DNA of 64,000 bases, from contig OX621249.1 in NCBI GenBank assembly GCA_951640165.1, positions 26,021,201 through 26,085,200 of the forward strand, in the 5' to 3' direction. The stretch comes from Pseudoips prasinana (lineage: Eukaryota > Arthropoda > Insecta > Lepidoptera > Nolidae). A program made the translations under genes and the position numbers. The stretch's first letter is position 1, and the number at the start of each line of letters is the position of its first letter. The notes beneath the pieces were generated by a model, which saw only the letters and a list, made by a program, of their open reading frames with translations, was not told the origin of the DNA and searched no databases. Shown here piece by piece: positions 41,745 through 54,137 of this stretch.

Positions 41745-42130
41745 AAGTCTTCTTCCTAACGAGTCGATGGCAATCTAAATTGTGTCCGCCCAGAACCTGG
41801 CCACGAGAATCGCATTATGAGTAGCTTCCATCAGTTCTTTAAGCGTGCAGTTGTAAGGGCACGCGCGTCATGATAGCAAGTGTCCCATTGTCTGTGGGAC
41901 TTGCATTGCAGGCTGCGATCATTGATATATCCCCACCTCAACAAGTTGTCCCTGCTACGACCAACCTGGGTTCGAAGCCTATTTAATCACTTCCAGGCTA
42001 GCCAAGGCAGTGTCCTTCCAGGGGCGAGACTTTCAGATGGTGGAACAAATGGTGTAGGAAGTATAGCAAGTAATACGCCTAGTATTGACTCTTTCTTGAC
42101 ATTTTTTTCTTCCTTGCATTCGGAACTTTA
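41745..42130 (-). pseudogene. LINE C-terminal/3' relic (unit 2)
   Basis: Counterpart of 16830-17215. From 42131 to 42352 unit 2 has about 220 bp that unit 1 lacks, including a SINE-1 head with box B GTGGGTTCGATTCCCACC at about 42302; TTAA borders both ends. Confidence 0.5.
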
Positions 42131-42484
42131 ACTCAATATTTCAGTATGTCAGTCCTGTAAAAATATTACTTTACACTGTACACTAAAAACACGAGACAAA
42201 AACCGGTAAGGTTTTACATGAATTAAAAATTATACACTATATTATTATTATTATTGCTAGACCCGTTGGTTGGCAAATGCTTGCTTTTCACGTCCGAGGT
42301 CGTGGGTTCGATTCCCACCTAGGACAGGTATTTGTGTGTTGTTAATATTAAGGAAGACAGCACATAAAAACAGTTAGAAAAAGCTATCAATAGTAATTGA
42401 AGGCCAATTACAGGTCTCCACGAATAGACAGTCATAGTATATGTAACATATATGTGATCAGCTTAAATTAATTAATTTAAGTCT

Positions 42485-43190
42485 AAGTGTTAAATTAAGA
42501 GAAAAAGTCTAGGCTGAGTACCTGTCTCACTGTTTCAGTTTTATTGACAAATATGCCAAAATTAAAAGATTTTATTTGTTTATTTAACAAATTGCTTGTT
42601 CGCCATAGGAATGCATTTTGACAATAGTTTGTTGATACTAAAGGAAGATGAAATGTTTTACGATGGCTCACTGCCTTTGATGGAATATTAAATGAGACTC
42701 TTTTCAGTACATCAGAACAATCAATGTCACCAGATATAATACGTAAAAGATATGTTGAATCAGTTATTTCACGACGATTAGCTAGGGTCAAAATATGAAA
42801 CTTGGCACATAATTCCAAGTAGCTCTCGGATCTATATGGATATTTAATGTGATAGCACAAATATTTAATATTTTTTCTGTACCTTTTCGATCCGAGATAT
42901 ATAGGTATTGTAATGAGGATTCCACACTTGGCTAGCATAATACTCAAGTATGCTGCGCACAAAAGTACAGTATAAGATTTTGTATGTTTTTGCCTCTTTA
43001 AAGTTGCCTGATATCCTCATAACAAATCCTAAGGCCTGGGATGCCTTTTTCACAATATTATTAATATGTTCGTCAAACAGTAACTTGGAATCGTGGGTCA
43101 CACCTAGGTCACGTATAGTATTAAGCTTCAAAAGCTTAAGCCCTTAAGGGTGAATTCAGAAGGGATATTGTTCTTTTTTCCTGCTATACG
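42485..43190 (-). pseudogene. LINE reverse transcriptase C-terminal half (unit 2)
   Basis: Counterpart of 17345-18054, in two frames: IRDLGVTHDSKLLFDEHI to SRIEKVQKKY, then NIKYLCYHIKYPYRSESYLE to TNYCQNAFL. It is slightly more complete downstream than the unit 1 copy because it keeps the SGDIDCSDVLKR stretch. Confidence 0.8.
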
Positions 43191-43384
43191 TTGTTACTGT
43201 ACACATGTCTGGTTCGTCCTGAGTCTGGGTGTAATTGTATATGTAGTATATCAGTTATCTGGTTTCTATAGCTCCGCATACTTTGTGATCAGATGCCCGT
43301 ATGTAAATAATGTCCCAGGATATTACTCCAAAATCCCTCCTTTGTATCTGTGGCAGGCGGTGCCTGCCTAATTAAAATTGATCG

Positions 43385-43835
43385 CTTTTAGCATCTGGGT
43401 CACTGGATTTTGGAAGATCTGAGTGACAATTTAGATGTAGAACGAAAACGTAGAGCGCTTTCTGTGCGCTGTAATATGCTGGCTCGCAGGTTTGCATGGG
43501 ATACGGAACAGGTCAAAGTAACTTTTTTTAAAGCTTATTGCCAATTATTTTACACATGCAGCCTATGGACGAAGTACACCCAGCGCACATAAAGCGCTCT
43601 ATGAGTCTTGAATAGCAACGCATTCAGGGTGATGTTCGGACTGCCACGCTATTGCTGAAAAGAGCGTAGATGGGTTTCATGCCATCATAAGGAAACGAAA
43701 CGATGTGCCTCTATGATGCAATGCATGCGATCCAGTTCGAATAGCATTCTGAGTGTGTTGGGTGGTCGCTGGGACTCGCCTATGTTCCGGCACTGGACAT
43801 CCCTACATTCTACAGGTGGTCGTGTTATGGACTAG
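43385..43835 (+). pseudogene. LINE C-terminal relic (unit 2)
   Basis: Counterpart of 18190-18670: SDNLDVERKRRALSVRCNML, then QVKVTFFKAYCQLFYTCSLW, then a stop. Confidence 0.75.
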
Positions 43836-43949
43836 GTTTAAACTTGTGCCCTTCACATACTTACATTGTTATTACTAACACTAGTTATTAAGATGTATTA
43901 CTAACATTTTTTTTTAATAAAGACAGCGCCCGCATTAGGGATATTAATC

Positions 43950-44130
43950 CCTGTGTCGCGGGGTACTTTACATACATATAATATACGGACACAAATTACA
44001 TCCAGACTCAGAACAATTATTTATGGGTCACACAAATAGTTGTCCGGCGCGGGACTCGAACCCGCGACACGAATCGGCGAGGCGACGGTCTTAGCCGCTG
44101 CACCACACGTGCAGTTATATGGACTGTGTC
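43950..44130 (-). mobile_element. SINE-5, minus strand (unit 2)
   Basis: Counterpart of 18780-18960 with box B GCGGGTTCGAGTCCCGC. Confidence 0.75.
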
Positions 44131-44504
44131 TGAATTAAATGGTTTATTATTATACTTTCCGGAGGCTAGGTTATTTATGCCTCTATATTGCCAGCTTTCA
44201 CAGAGGCGCAAGCAGGTTTTTCTCGAAATAGCGGTGCTCCGTATTAGTTCCATGGTGGTCGCATTATGAGCTTGATATCGTCCACTGGTGGATATAGGCC
44301 TCCCCCAAAGGTTTCTAACTCAATTCAATTCCGATTATTCATGAACAATTTAAATTGAAAAACAGTACAATAAATTTAAAATAATTAAATGAACATGCAG
44401 ACATTTATGATAAAAACTATTAATTATAAAAAATCCAAATAACGTTAATGGATTATATAATAATAGTTATTATTTATAAATTATTTAATTAATAACATAT
44501 TGAT

Positions 44505-45110
44505 TTATAAATCGTCTACAGAGTAGAGACATCTTTTCAATAGGAGTGTCTTAAGTTGTGGTTTAAATGAACTTGTGTACGACATGCCCTTTAACTCAAT
44601 CGGTAACTTATTAAAAACTTTAACAGCCTGATAATAAGGACTATGTTTAGCAACATCAAATACGGGCTTGAATTTGCTGGCAAAATCTTTTCTACGCGTT
44701 TTTTCCCTTGCTGACCTCTCCTCGTATGTTTCATATTGGTATGAATATTTTCTAAAAGTGCTTAACAATACCAATATGTAGAGGCTGGGTACAGTGAGGA
44801 TCCCTGGTCCTTCGAAATGTGGTCGACAGCTCTCTTGTTGGGATACACGCATAATGGTTCGCATAGCCCTTTTTTGCAAAATGAATGCCTTTTGGCAGTT
44901 GTAATTATAGCTTTACCCCAAAATTGGATGCTCTATTAGTGCGTAGTAAATCATTTTTAGATCCTTTATACTTACTTCATCCCTTAGAGTACGCAGAGCA
45001 TAACAAGCAGACGATATAGATGATTCTAGTGCAGCTAATTCATTTTCCAGTTGAAACATTCGTCTATATGTATGCCTAGAAATTTAACTTCCTTGACTGA
45101 TGATTGATGA
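44505..45110 (-). pseudogene. LINE C-terminal relic (unit 2)
   Basis: Counterpart of 19325-19950: QKRAMRTIMRVSQQESCRPH through LLKRCLYSVDDL. Confidence 0.8.
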
Positions 45111-45400
45111 TTTTATTTAAATACACCACAATAGTTTTGTCCCGTAAGCACCGTCGTCACACGGAACATCTTTAATTATCTGGATGACGTTATCCAGATT
45201 TACTTAGAACAGGTTAAGGCTATTAGAAACTCTCGTGGTAATACGATATATCTTACTCAACGGGGGAGAGTACGATGTATCGGATATCGGAAGTGATTAG
45301 CAATACCGGTAGCTATCTCACGACTCCCAAGGTCAGTATGTCGAAAAACATCGTGTATTGAAGTCACCCCCTAAACCTCTATTTACTTAAAACAAACCAG

Positions 45401-45655
45401 GGGCTCTACCAGCTAAGTCGCCGAACATCGATTTCTTAAATGGCGTTCAAATAAATAAAAGTTAAAAATGACTTAACCAATCGTTAAATCGGCTTCCATG
45501 AGCACACGTGACGTCATAAATGGTCCGGAATCGATTGTCAACGTTGAAGCCGATTTAACGATTGATTAAGTCATTTGTAACCTTTATTTATTTGAACGCC
45601 ATTTAAGAAATCGATGTTCGGCAACTTAGCCGGTAGACCCCCAGGGCCTGAAAAT
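45401..45655. mobile_element. Fold-back element (unit 2)
   Basis: Counterpart of 20227-20460, slightly more symmetric: GGCGTTCAAATAAATAAAAG pairs with CTTTATTTATTTGAACGCC. Confidence 0.75.
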
Positions 45656-45847
45656 TTCTCAGTATCAGCCCGAAACTTGTAAGTTGGTGGTATTACACCG
45701 TGCCTCGCAAAACACGTAAACCGGTGTCCTGTACCTTTTTTTATATATCAGAGAGCTACTTTAAGTTAGTTTAACGGATATGGATTAAATCGGATAGGTT
45801 ACGCTTACCCTGAATTAAGTATAGACTTCAATAATTTCCTTGCTAAA

Positions 45848-46224
45848 TCACACTAATATTATAAAGGCGAAAGGTTGTGAGTGTGTGAATGTGTATATTT
45901 GTTACTTTTTCACGTCTGGAGCGATTTTAATATAATTTGTTATGGAGTTAGCTGACACGCTGGATTTACACAAAGGCTACACAATAATCTAAAACACAAA
46001 TTGATATTTGATGACAAGGAAATTTGCAGGTTATCATTTTCCGGACAGTTGAGTAAAAGATCATAAAGAAGGAATATAGTAGATTAGTAATATAGTAGAG
46101 TAGACTTAGCAGTCACGGATACTAAGCACTAGACCAACACGCCATCAATTGATATTTAACAATATTTGAGACCCTAATCTCTAAAGTTTAACGAGGATAA
46201 AAAACCTTGGAGTACTGCCAGTAG
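45848..46224 (+). mobile_element. Helitron, degenerate 3' end (unit 2)
   Basis: Counterpart of 20664-21040. Confidence 0.7.
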
Positions 46225-46686
46225 TACATAATGCCGAGCGCAGTTAGTAAGTTATGTTTAACAAGTAATAATGGGGGGTAATCTGGGTAATCTCATACCT
46301 GGGGGTAACTCATTAAAAAAACACAATAATAATTATTCTAATATTTTATTTCATTTTGAAAACATTAATAATAACAAATTCTTCTTTATAAACATAGTAA
46401 AACGGTGAATTTACACTTAATTCTTTCTTATAAATGAATATTACATAGTAGGAAAACTTTCATTTAATGCCGTCAAATATATAATAACTAGCATATCACT
46501 CCATTTATTTTGAGCAGTATGAAATTCAAAGTATATTGTCCTGAATATTTTAAAATATTAATCACACACAAAATAAATAAGTTACTGCATTTATTAATTT
46601 TTTGTGTGTTTAATATTCTAAGATATTCAACATATGTTTGTAGTCATTAAATTAAAGCTTTGCGAGTAAGTCTATTCAATTTATTG

Positions 46687-46838
46687 GTTCTCAAGTGACG
46701 ACTACGAACCGGAAGACGCAGCGTGGGCAGGCCCCCTACAAGGTGGACCGACGATTGTACTGGATGTGGGTAGCACAAGACCGGCCATTATGGAGATCTT
46801 TGAGGGAGGCCATTGTCGACGTCTTTTGGTTGATATTA
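46687..46838 (+). mobile_element. RTE 3' fragment abutting the gene stop codon (copy 2b)
   Basis: Same fragment as at 14229-14381, ending at the TAA of exon 2. Confidence 0.85.
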
Positions 46839-48513
46839 TGCTTTCGTTTGTTTGTTTTGTAGCTTTTGTATACCTTGTATATCATCCGCGTTCACTGTAC
46901 GGATATCATATACATCGCCATTGTGAATGTATACATATGTTGTATGGCAAATGCATGGCGGTGGAGGAGGAATAAGCAGATGTAATAAACACGCATCAAC
47001 TCTCGTCTGAACTTGTGGGTTCCCTGTAAACAATAAATACGAATTACTTACTTATCGTATGATCATTACAGCTGAAAGAAGTCCACAACTGGACAAGCCT
47101 CCCCAACCTTGGGGGTATGCCATAATCGCCACGCTTGGCAGACGGGATAGCGATCGCAGTAACTTATCGTATGGACAGTGGTTGTGGTGTCAGAATTGTT
47201 CAAGCCGCCCAGTAGGCCTCTGGCATGGCTTTATGACTGTTATCTACTATCTCTGTTATCTACGTGACTACAGCACGGAGACGCTCAGAAATTAAACCAC
47301 TTCAGTAGTCACCCATCTATGCACTGACCGCTAGCCTAGTTCCTTAACCTCGCCGATCTCTTTTGAACCGGTGATAGTAATTGAATCAATGATGACGGTG
47401 TCTTTAAAAAAAAAGGTTTCTACATACAAAACGTGTCAGTCTATTGATAATTTTGTACGGGAACGTAATCTTCCTTTTGTGTATTTTGCTAATTGTTCTA
47501 TACATTGTTCAGTTTCATAGGCAAATTGAGCCACTTGAGTTTGTCTACTATTTAAGTTACACCTTGTATACCCACATTACATACATCCACGATAAAGAAG
47601 ATTTAGGCGTTATTGTCACTGTCGCTGATTAAGTTAAGTTCGCTATTTTGATGGTAGAGCATAGCCATCTTTTGTTTAATTTAGCAACTCAGCTTGATAA
47701 GAGTGTATTTACGGAATACGCTCTGTAAAAGACCTTAAATACTTAATAGTAATTAATAACCATTTGATTGAGCAGTGAACTTTGGCAAAGTCAAAGAGCT
47801 CTGCTACAATAGATCAGTAATGGTCGAGGTAGCAAGATACCATCAAGGCATCAAGCCCCAAACAATTAATAATAATAAAAATAATAATAGCCATTTGAAC
47901 CCAAACTAAGCCGAGCCTGTACTATGGAAACCGGATAACTGATCACTACATTACTACCTTTCTTTTGTAAATACATCCTGGGACCCTGGGACCCTAGTAC
48001 ATTATTTACACACGGCCATCTGATCCCAAACTAAGCCGAGCTTGTACTATGGAAACCGGATAACTGATATACTACATATATCTACTAATTTTCTTTTGTA
48101 AATACATACAAATATATAGATGATTACACCCAAACTCAGGACAAACAGACATGTTAATGCACACAAATATCTGTTCCGGGTGGGAATCGAACCCACGACA
48201 TGCGGCGTGAAAGGCAAGCATTTGCCAACAAACGCCAACCAGCCTGTCTACACATAATCCAGGTAATTATGAGTTACTTGGTTAGGGATTCTGAGTGTGA
48301 GTGAGGTCGCTAGATCTCAACGGAGAAAGAACGTTGGAACGTGATGCTTTATGTGTCTCAAACTACATAGGCTACGGAAATGACTAGTTGGTAGTATATG
48401 TACCGAAATTCCGAGACCCTTTCGGAAAATTCGGTTAAGATAAAATATAACTTACATGATATCCCGATGGTGGCAATAAATAATAGGACGACCAGTTTGC
48501 TGAATCCGAACAT
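46836..48513 (-). CDS. Small secreted three-cysteine peptide, two exons, copy 2b
   Basis: Predicted 81-residue peptide, orthologue of copy 1b. Exon 1 is 48513-48456 (MFGFSKLVVLLFIATIGIS, GTAAGT donor); exon 2 is 47023-46836, phase 1 after TTTACAG. The mature part has NPQVQTRVDACLLHLLIPPP, CIC, YVYIHNGDVYDIRT, and tail NADDIQGIQKLQNKQTKA. It keeps the three residues between cysteine and proline run that 1b has lost, so 1b carries the deletion. The intron is 47024-48455. The RTE 3' fragment meets the stop (46687-46838), with AATAAA at 46685-46680 (minus). Confidence 0.75.
48003..48250 (-). mobile_element. SINE-1, minus strand, in intron of copy 2b
   Basis: Counterpart of 22790-23052. Confidence 0.8.
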
Positions 48514-48534
48514 GATGCAAGTTAGTGAGTGACT

Positions 48535-48683
48535 GAAGAAGAATTCACTCCATACTCTTTTATATACAGAGTATCAGTTAATTCAAATGACGTACTTATC
48601 GTATATAAAACTTAATTATAAAAAGGTTCAGGTTGAGATACTGTAAGTATTATCTGTTTATTTGGAAATTCCAATTGTTATCT
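48535..48683 (-). promoter_or_regulatory. Promoter of copy 2b: GATA site, kappaB-like site, TATA box
   Basis: AGATAA (48683-48678), GGAATTTCC (48672-48664), TATATAAAAG (about 48566-48557), ATG at 48513. Confidence 0.6.
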
Positions 48684-48689
48684 GTATAA

Positions 48690-49020
48690 TGTATTTTGTA
48701 TTTATTTTATATGTATCAGAGGGCGACAAACGAGCAAGTGGTTCACCTGATGGTAAGTGATCACCGCCGCCCATAGACACTCGCAACCCCTATGGTGGTC
48801 GCGGGTGGTCGCGGCCTTCAACAGTCAGCAAACAAGTGTTGCTGACCCTTCCCCCCACCTCAATGAGCTCTGGCGACTTTCTTTACTCACACTCGGAAAC
48901 ACAACATTAAAATTATTAATGTTATTTATTAAGGAATATCTTCTGTAAGGTGGAGGTACTTCCCCAGTCGGGCTGCTCTTTGAGCGAATAAACGCTATGC
49001 CCTACCTCTCTTGTTTATTA
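48690..49020 (+). repeat. Common lepidopteran interspersed repeat, unit 2 only
   Basis: GGGCGACAAACGAGCAAGTG, GTTCACCTGATGGTAAGTGA and TCACCGCCGCCCATAGACAC form a block I recognise as very frequent in lepidopteran genomes, usually at LINE or SINE 3' ends. The following GGTGGAGGTACTTCCCC...GCGAATAAACGC part belongs to it or a neighbour. It occupies the place where unit 1 has the two TIR elements. Confidence 0.6.
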
Positions 49021-49027
49021 TTAATAA

Positions 49028-49262
49028 TAATATCTGGGGACAATGTCACACAGATCATCCTAGCCCCAAACTAAGCAAAGCTTGTACTATGGGTACCAGG
49101 CGACGATATACATACTTATATAGATAGATAAATACTTATATACATAGAAAACATCCATGACTCAGAAACAAATATTCGTGCTCATCACACAAATATTTGC
49201 ACTTACCGGGATTCGAACCCAGGAGCACCAGCTTCGAAGGCAGGAGCACTACCAACTAGGCT
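49028..49262 (-). mobile_element. SINE-2, minus strand (unit 2 right end)
   Basis: GGGGACAATGTCACACAGAT to ACTAGGCTAC; the extreme head is missing. Box B is CGGGATTCGAACCC (reverse). Confidence 0.8.
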
Positions 49263-49507
49263 ACTAGGTATTATTGTTTCATAATAATATTAATAAACTT
49301 GACTGGCCTATTTGGTCTGGAGTGAGCATCACTGCTAAGGCGATTGGCACACTGCCCCGCCTGATGCAGCGTCGTGCGTGAGTGCGTGTTCTAACGTTAC
49401 TTGTAAGTATCTCCGTTTATATAGAAAACACACACAGAACATGCATTTGCATGAACGCACGTGGATGCATGTTCTGTGTGTTGGACTGTGCGTGATTTGT
49501 ATACAAA

Positions 49508-49770
49508 CCGTACGGTCACCGTAGCCTAGTTGGTAGTGCTCCTGCCTACGAAGCTGGTGGTCCTGGGTTCGAATCCCGGTAAGTGCAAATATTTGTGTGA
49601 TGAGCACGAATATTTGTTTTTCAGTCATGGATGTTTTCTATGTATATAAGTATTTATCTATCTATATAAGTATGTATATCGTCGCCTGGTACCCATAGTA
49701 CAAGCTTTGCTTAGTTTGGGGCTAGGATGATCTGTGTGACATTGTCCCTAGATATATATTAAATTATATT
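49508..49770 (+). mobile_element. SINE-2 (unit 3)
   Basis: Counterpart of 26523-26775, with CTGCCTACGAAGCTGGTGG closer to the family consensus. SINE-3 (49850-50010) and damaged SINE-1 pieces (50050-50276) follow. Confidence 0.8.
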
Positions 49771-50276
49771 TAAAAAAACGGATATACTTACAAGTAACGA
49801 TAGATCGAACACGCACTACGCTGCATCATGCGGGCAGTGTGCCAATTACCTAAGTCAGAGGTCCTGGGTTCGATTTCCACCCGGGGCAAATCTTTTTGTG
49901 ATGTGCACGATTATTTGTTCTCTGTCTGGGGGAAATTTATCTATGATTTGTATGTGTAAGGAATATAGACAGAGCCTGTACTATTACAACTATACAGCTG
50001 ATAAACATTCTTAGTTTAGATCCCAAACTAAGCAGAGCTTATAAACATTATTCACACAAGGCCATCTGATCCCAAACTAAGCAGAGCTTGTACTATGGGA
50101 AACAGATAACTGATATACTACTTTTCTTTTGTAAATTCATACTTATATAGAACATTACATTGCGTGTTTGGTAGATACTTGAATTTCACGCACGCACTTC
50201 GTGGGTTCGTTTCCCGACCGGGACAGATATTTGTGTGCATGAACATGTCTGTTTGTACAGAGTTTGGGTGAATATA

Positions 50277-51515
50277 CATTCAGTTAAAAAAGTATCGGGA
50301 ATGGATGATTTGTTTATGGTTCCGAATTCAAATTTTTGTATTTTTTTTGTTATTGTTAGATTGGCACAACTGTTTTCCATTTTGGCGCGGAGTTTGAGTT
50401 GCATCTGTCATTTATATTAAATACAGTGCTGGTTTTAGTAATATCATATATGGTGTGTATTGCGAATTTCATAATGGACAAAAATATCGAACAAAGAGTT
50501 TGTCTTAAATTTTGCATCGCTAATGGAATTTCGTGTTCGGAGTCACTGAAAATGTTACAGAAGGCTTACGGTGAATCGACTTTATCAAAAACTCGTGCTT
50601 ATGAGTGGTTCAAAGCGTTCAAAAACTGTCGAGATGTGATGAAAGATTTGCCTCGCTCTGGTAGGCCATCAACGTCTGCAACTGAAGTTAACATCGCAAA
50701 AGTGAAGGAAAGAGTAACTGAAAATCCTCATTCAACTCTGAGAGAGATAGCCGCCGAACTTTCTGTATCTCACGAGTCGATTCGTACCATTTTAACCAAT
50801 CATTTGGGTATGAAACATGTTGCCGCTCGGCTAAGTCCCAAAAGATCTGAATTTTCTCCAAAAACTCAATCGCATGAAAGTCGCTGAGGACATGAAACGC
50901 ATGAAACGCATTGTTACTGGTGACGAGACGTGGGTTTACGAGTTTGACATGCAAACTAGTCAACAAGCTTCGGAGTGGCGCCTTCCAACTGAACCGAAAC
51001 CGAAAAAACCACGCCAAAGTCGATGAAAAGTCAAAGTCATGTTGACTGTTTTCTTTGACCATCGGGGTGTTGTGCACTCTGAATTCTTACCGGAAGGTCG
51101 AACGGTAAATAAAGAATATTATTTGAGCGTTATGCGGCGTTTAAGAGAGCAAATTCGACGAAAAAAGCCAGATTTGTGAACGAATTTTAGACCAAACACT
51201 CAACAAATACCATCCAGCAACCACCATATTCACCAGATATGGCTCCAGCTGACTTCTTTCTTTTTCCTAAACTCAAATTACCACTTCGTGGTACCCGTTT
51301 TCAATCGGTAGAAGACATAAAGGAGAATTCGCGGCGAGAACTGAACTCAATTCCGAAAGCAGCGTTTAAAAAATGTTTTGATTAATGGATTATTCGTTGG
51401 CGTAAGTGTATCGTTTCTGAAGGAGCATACTTTGAAGGGAATAATATAAATTTGGATGAATAACAAACATATTGTATATTATTGATCTTTTCCCGGTACT
51501 TTCTTGACAGAGTAG
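50277..51515 (+). mobile_element. mariner element, unit 3, without nested insertion
   Basis: 1239 bp from CATTCAGTTAAAAAAGTATC to TTCTTGACAGAGTAG. The 5' untranslated region is continuous (ATCATATATGGTGTGTATTG) where units 1 and 2 have the TIR element, giving the empty-site proof. The right target TA has mutated to AA. Confidence 0.9.
50474..51463 (+). pseudogene. mariner transposase, unit 3, multiply disrupted
   Basis: The N-terminus is intact through DLPRSGRPSTS, where units 1 and 2 are frameshifted. A 1-bp insertion near 50834 then shifts the frame. In-frame-scale deletions remove the segment before TGDETW and the whole HHDNAPSH block near 51180. A TGA replaces Arg near 51025, and TAA precedes WIIRWRKC at 51384. 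Catalytic TGDETW and YSPDMAPAD remain readable. The damage is independent of units 1 and 2. Confidence 0.88.
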
Positions 51516-52470
51516 AATGTACAAAATAAAGGTAGTATATCCGTTATCTGGTTTCCATAGTACAAGCTCTGCTAAATTTTGAACCAGATGGCCGTATGTA
51601 TAATGTCCCAAGTCATTATTATTACAGAAAAATTCCAATATAACATTTAGGACCGACCCGGGAGTTGAATGTCATTATCTGCGGTTGAACGCGCTACCGC
51701 TGGAAATACGGGGTAGTTTTACTATCAGGGTGATAAAGAAGTCCTTCACATTTAACTATAAACACATGCACTAGAATTCTCAAAGAAATATAACAAACCC
51801 AGCTTTTATCTGGTCTGATAGGTGCACTTTGAACTTTTCTTTGCCTACATATTTTATTGACTTAATATGACTATATAAGATATTATTATAAGTAAGTAGG
51901 TAATACTTCTAGTATTGACGCTTTCTCGACCTTTTTTTGAGAAAGCAGAATCTTCTTAAGTGCAATGGGCAGGGCACATTACTCGTAGAACCGTTCGCCT
52001 CTGGGCCAGAAAGGATCTCGAGTGGGACTACGAATTCGAAGACGCAGCGTGAGCAGGCCCCTTACAAAATGGACCGATGATCTTGTAAGGGTCGCTGGAA
52101 GCCGCTGGATGCGAGTAGCGCAAGATCAGCAATTATGGATATCTTTGGGCAGGCCTTTGTCCAGCAATGGGCGTCTTTCGGCTGGTATGATGATGACGAT
52201 GATGAGATGATGAGATGATGGTCGTATATCAATTTAGTTCTAAGAGGTTGGATTATAGTCGGTTGTATGTATTTTGACTACCTCGTTGGTCTAGCGGTAG
52301 CGGGTTCAAATCCTGCATTGGGCCACAAATTAATTTGGAGATTTTTCTGTTAAAAAAATCTCTGTATTAGCTCGAAATTTGTAAGTTGGTCGTATTACGC
52401 CGTGCCTCGGAAAGTACGTAAAGCCGTCGGTCAAACCTGACCTCTTTCGGGTCGTGTCACTTCCCATCCA

Positions 52471-53025
52471 GTGGTAATGGGCGTCCCACAGGGGTCAATT
52501 CTTGGCCCATTTTTGTTTTTAATTTATAGAAATGACTTACCTTACTATGTAAGGGATAAGCATGAGATTGTGTTGTTTGCAGATGATACTTCCCTGACTT
52601 TCAAAATAAACCGAAAATTAAGCAATTTTGAGGATGTTAATGATGCAATCTCTAAAGTTGTTCATTAGTTTAATGCCAATAATCTTGTGCTTAATGATAA
52701 GAAAACTAAAGTCATAAAATTCACTACACCGAATGTGAAACAGGCGACAACCAATGTACAACTTAATGGAGCTAGGTTGGACCCTGTTGAATCAACTGTG
52801 TTCTTGGGTATCACTATTGACTCAAAGCTACAATGGAGACCACAAATATGAAAACTGTCCGGCAAATTAAGTTCTGCAGCATATGCAGTTAAAACTATTA
52901 GACGGCTTACTGATGTTGACACAGGTAGAATGTTTTATTTCAGTTATTTTCATAGTGTAATGTCCTATGGAATTCTTCTCTGGGGTAGCTCTGCTGACAT
53001 TAACACCATATTTATATTGCAAAAG
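52471..53025 (+). pseudogene. LINE relic truncated at a SINE-2 (unit 3)
   Basis: [24 protein letters not shown], a TAG after KVVH, and then coding scraps up to INTIFILQK, after which the sequence jumps into SINE-2 (GCCTAGTTGGTAGTGCTCC). Compared with units 1 and 2 the LINE end and the minus SINE-2 are deleted. Identical at 58617-59171. Confidence 0.8.
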
Positions 53026-53270
53026 CCTAGTTGGTAGTGCTCCTGCCTACGAAGCTGGTGGTCCTGGGTTATAATCCCGGTAAGTGCAAATAGGTGTGTG
53101 ATGAGCACGAATATTTGTTTGTGAGTCATGGATGTTTTCTATGTATATAAGTATTTATCTATCTATATAAGTATGTATATCGGCGCCTGGTACCCATAGT
53201 ACAAGCTTTGCTTAGTTTGGGGCTAGGATGATCTGTGTGACATTGTCCGCAGATATTATTTTTATAAAAA
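53026..53270 (+). mobile_element. SINE-2 lacking its first bases (unit 3)
   Basis: Starts at GCCTAGTTGG and has a full body and tail, unlike the middle-deleted equivalents at 8384 and 32018. A damaged box B (GGGTTATAATCCCGG) is present. Repeated at 59172-59416. Confidence 0.8.
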
Positions 53271-53702
53271 AAAAGTACACCAACAGCTTTTGTATATAAT
53301 ATTTCAAATAACGACTGGTTATGGTTTTATACAGTTGCCAATAGAATAATAGAAATGATAACCTAAGCTAAAAACAAAGTGTAATAAAATTAAAGTGATA
53401 ACAAACTACATAAATAAAAATATAACAAATAGTTATTAAACTTAACTAAACCAAATTATCAAATAGAAATTAAACCAAATTATACTTATACTTAAAGCGT
53501 TAATTCGTTATTTTTATTTAATAAAAAATCACTTAATATCGGTAGGTTTTTAGGGTTACGTAAAGAAAGGGTGAAAACGCGAGTCTAATACTATGAGTTC
53601 ACTATGCATCTGTCCTTCTATCTGTGAAGCTCTAACTCATGAACCGTGATAGCTAGATAGTTAAAATGTATGAATGTTGCTGTTATAAAATCAACAACGA
53701 AA

Positions 53703-54137
53703 TCACACTAATATTATAAAGGCGAATGTTTGTGAGTGAGTGTGTACTTCTTCACGCATAAACTACTGAACGGTTTTTGATGAAACTTTGTAGTAATATG
53801 ATGAATATTTGAAGGGCCTGTTGCGTGGTTGGCAAATGCTTTCTTTTCACGCCGGAGGTCGTGGGTTCGATTCCCACCCAGGACAGATATTTGTGTGCAT
53901 GAACATGTCAATCTCTTGGGTCTGGGTGGTTATCTATGTAAGTAGATATGTATTTACAAAAGAAAAGTAGTGTATGTAGTATATCAGTTATCTGGTTTCC
54001 ATAGTATAAACTCTGCTTAGTTTGGTATCAGATGGCTGTGTGTGAATAATGTCCCAGGATATTATTATTATATCCGAATAACACATAGGCTATAATGTAT
54101 ATAGTTTAACGCGGATATAAACGCGGGGCACCGCTAG
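53703..54137 (+). mobile_element. Helitron with nested SINE-1 (unit 3)
   Basis: Counterpart of 8916-9350; repeated at 59849-60283. A fold-back with SINE-4 follows (54258-54640, 60404-60786). Confidence 0.85.

Larger units (their letters stand above)
26293..49275. repeat. Segmental duplication unit 2 (complete, about 23.0 kb)
   Basis: This is co-linear with unit 1. Unit 2-specific insertions are Helitrons at 27339-27645 and 35135-36158, a SINE at 39255-39512, a poly(A) retroposon at 40565-40929 and the material at 48690-49262. It lacks about 440 bp that unit 1 has at 11226-11666. Shared mariner damage and a shared nested DNA element make units 1 and 2 closer to each other than to unit 3. Confidence 0.9.
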
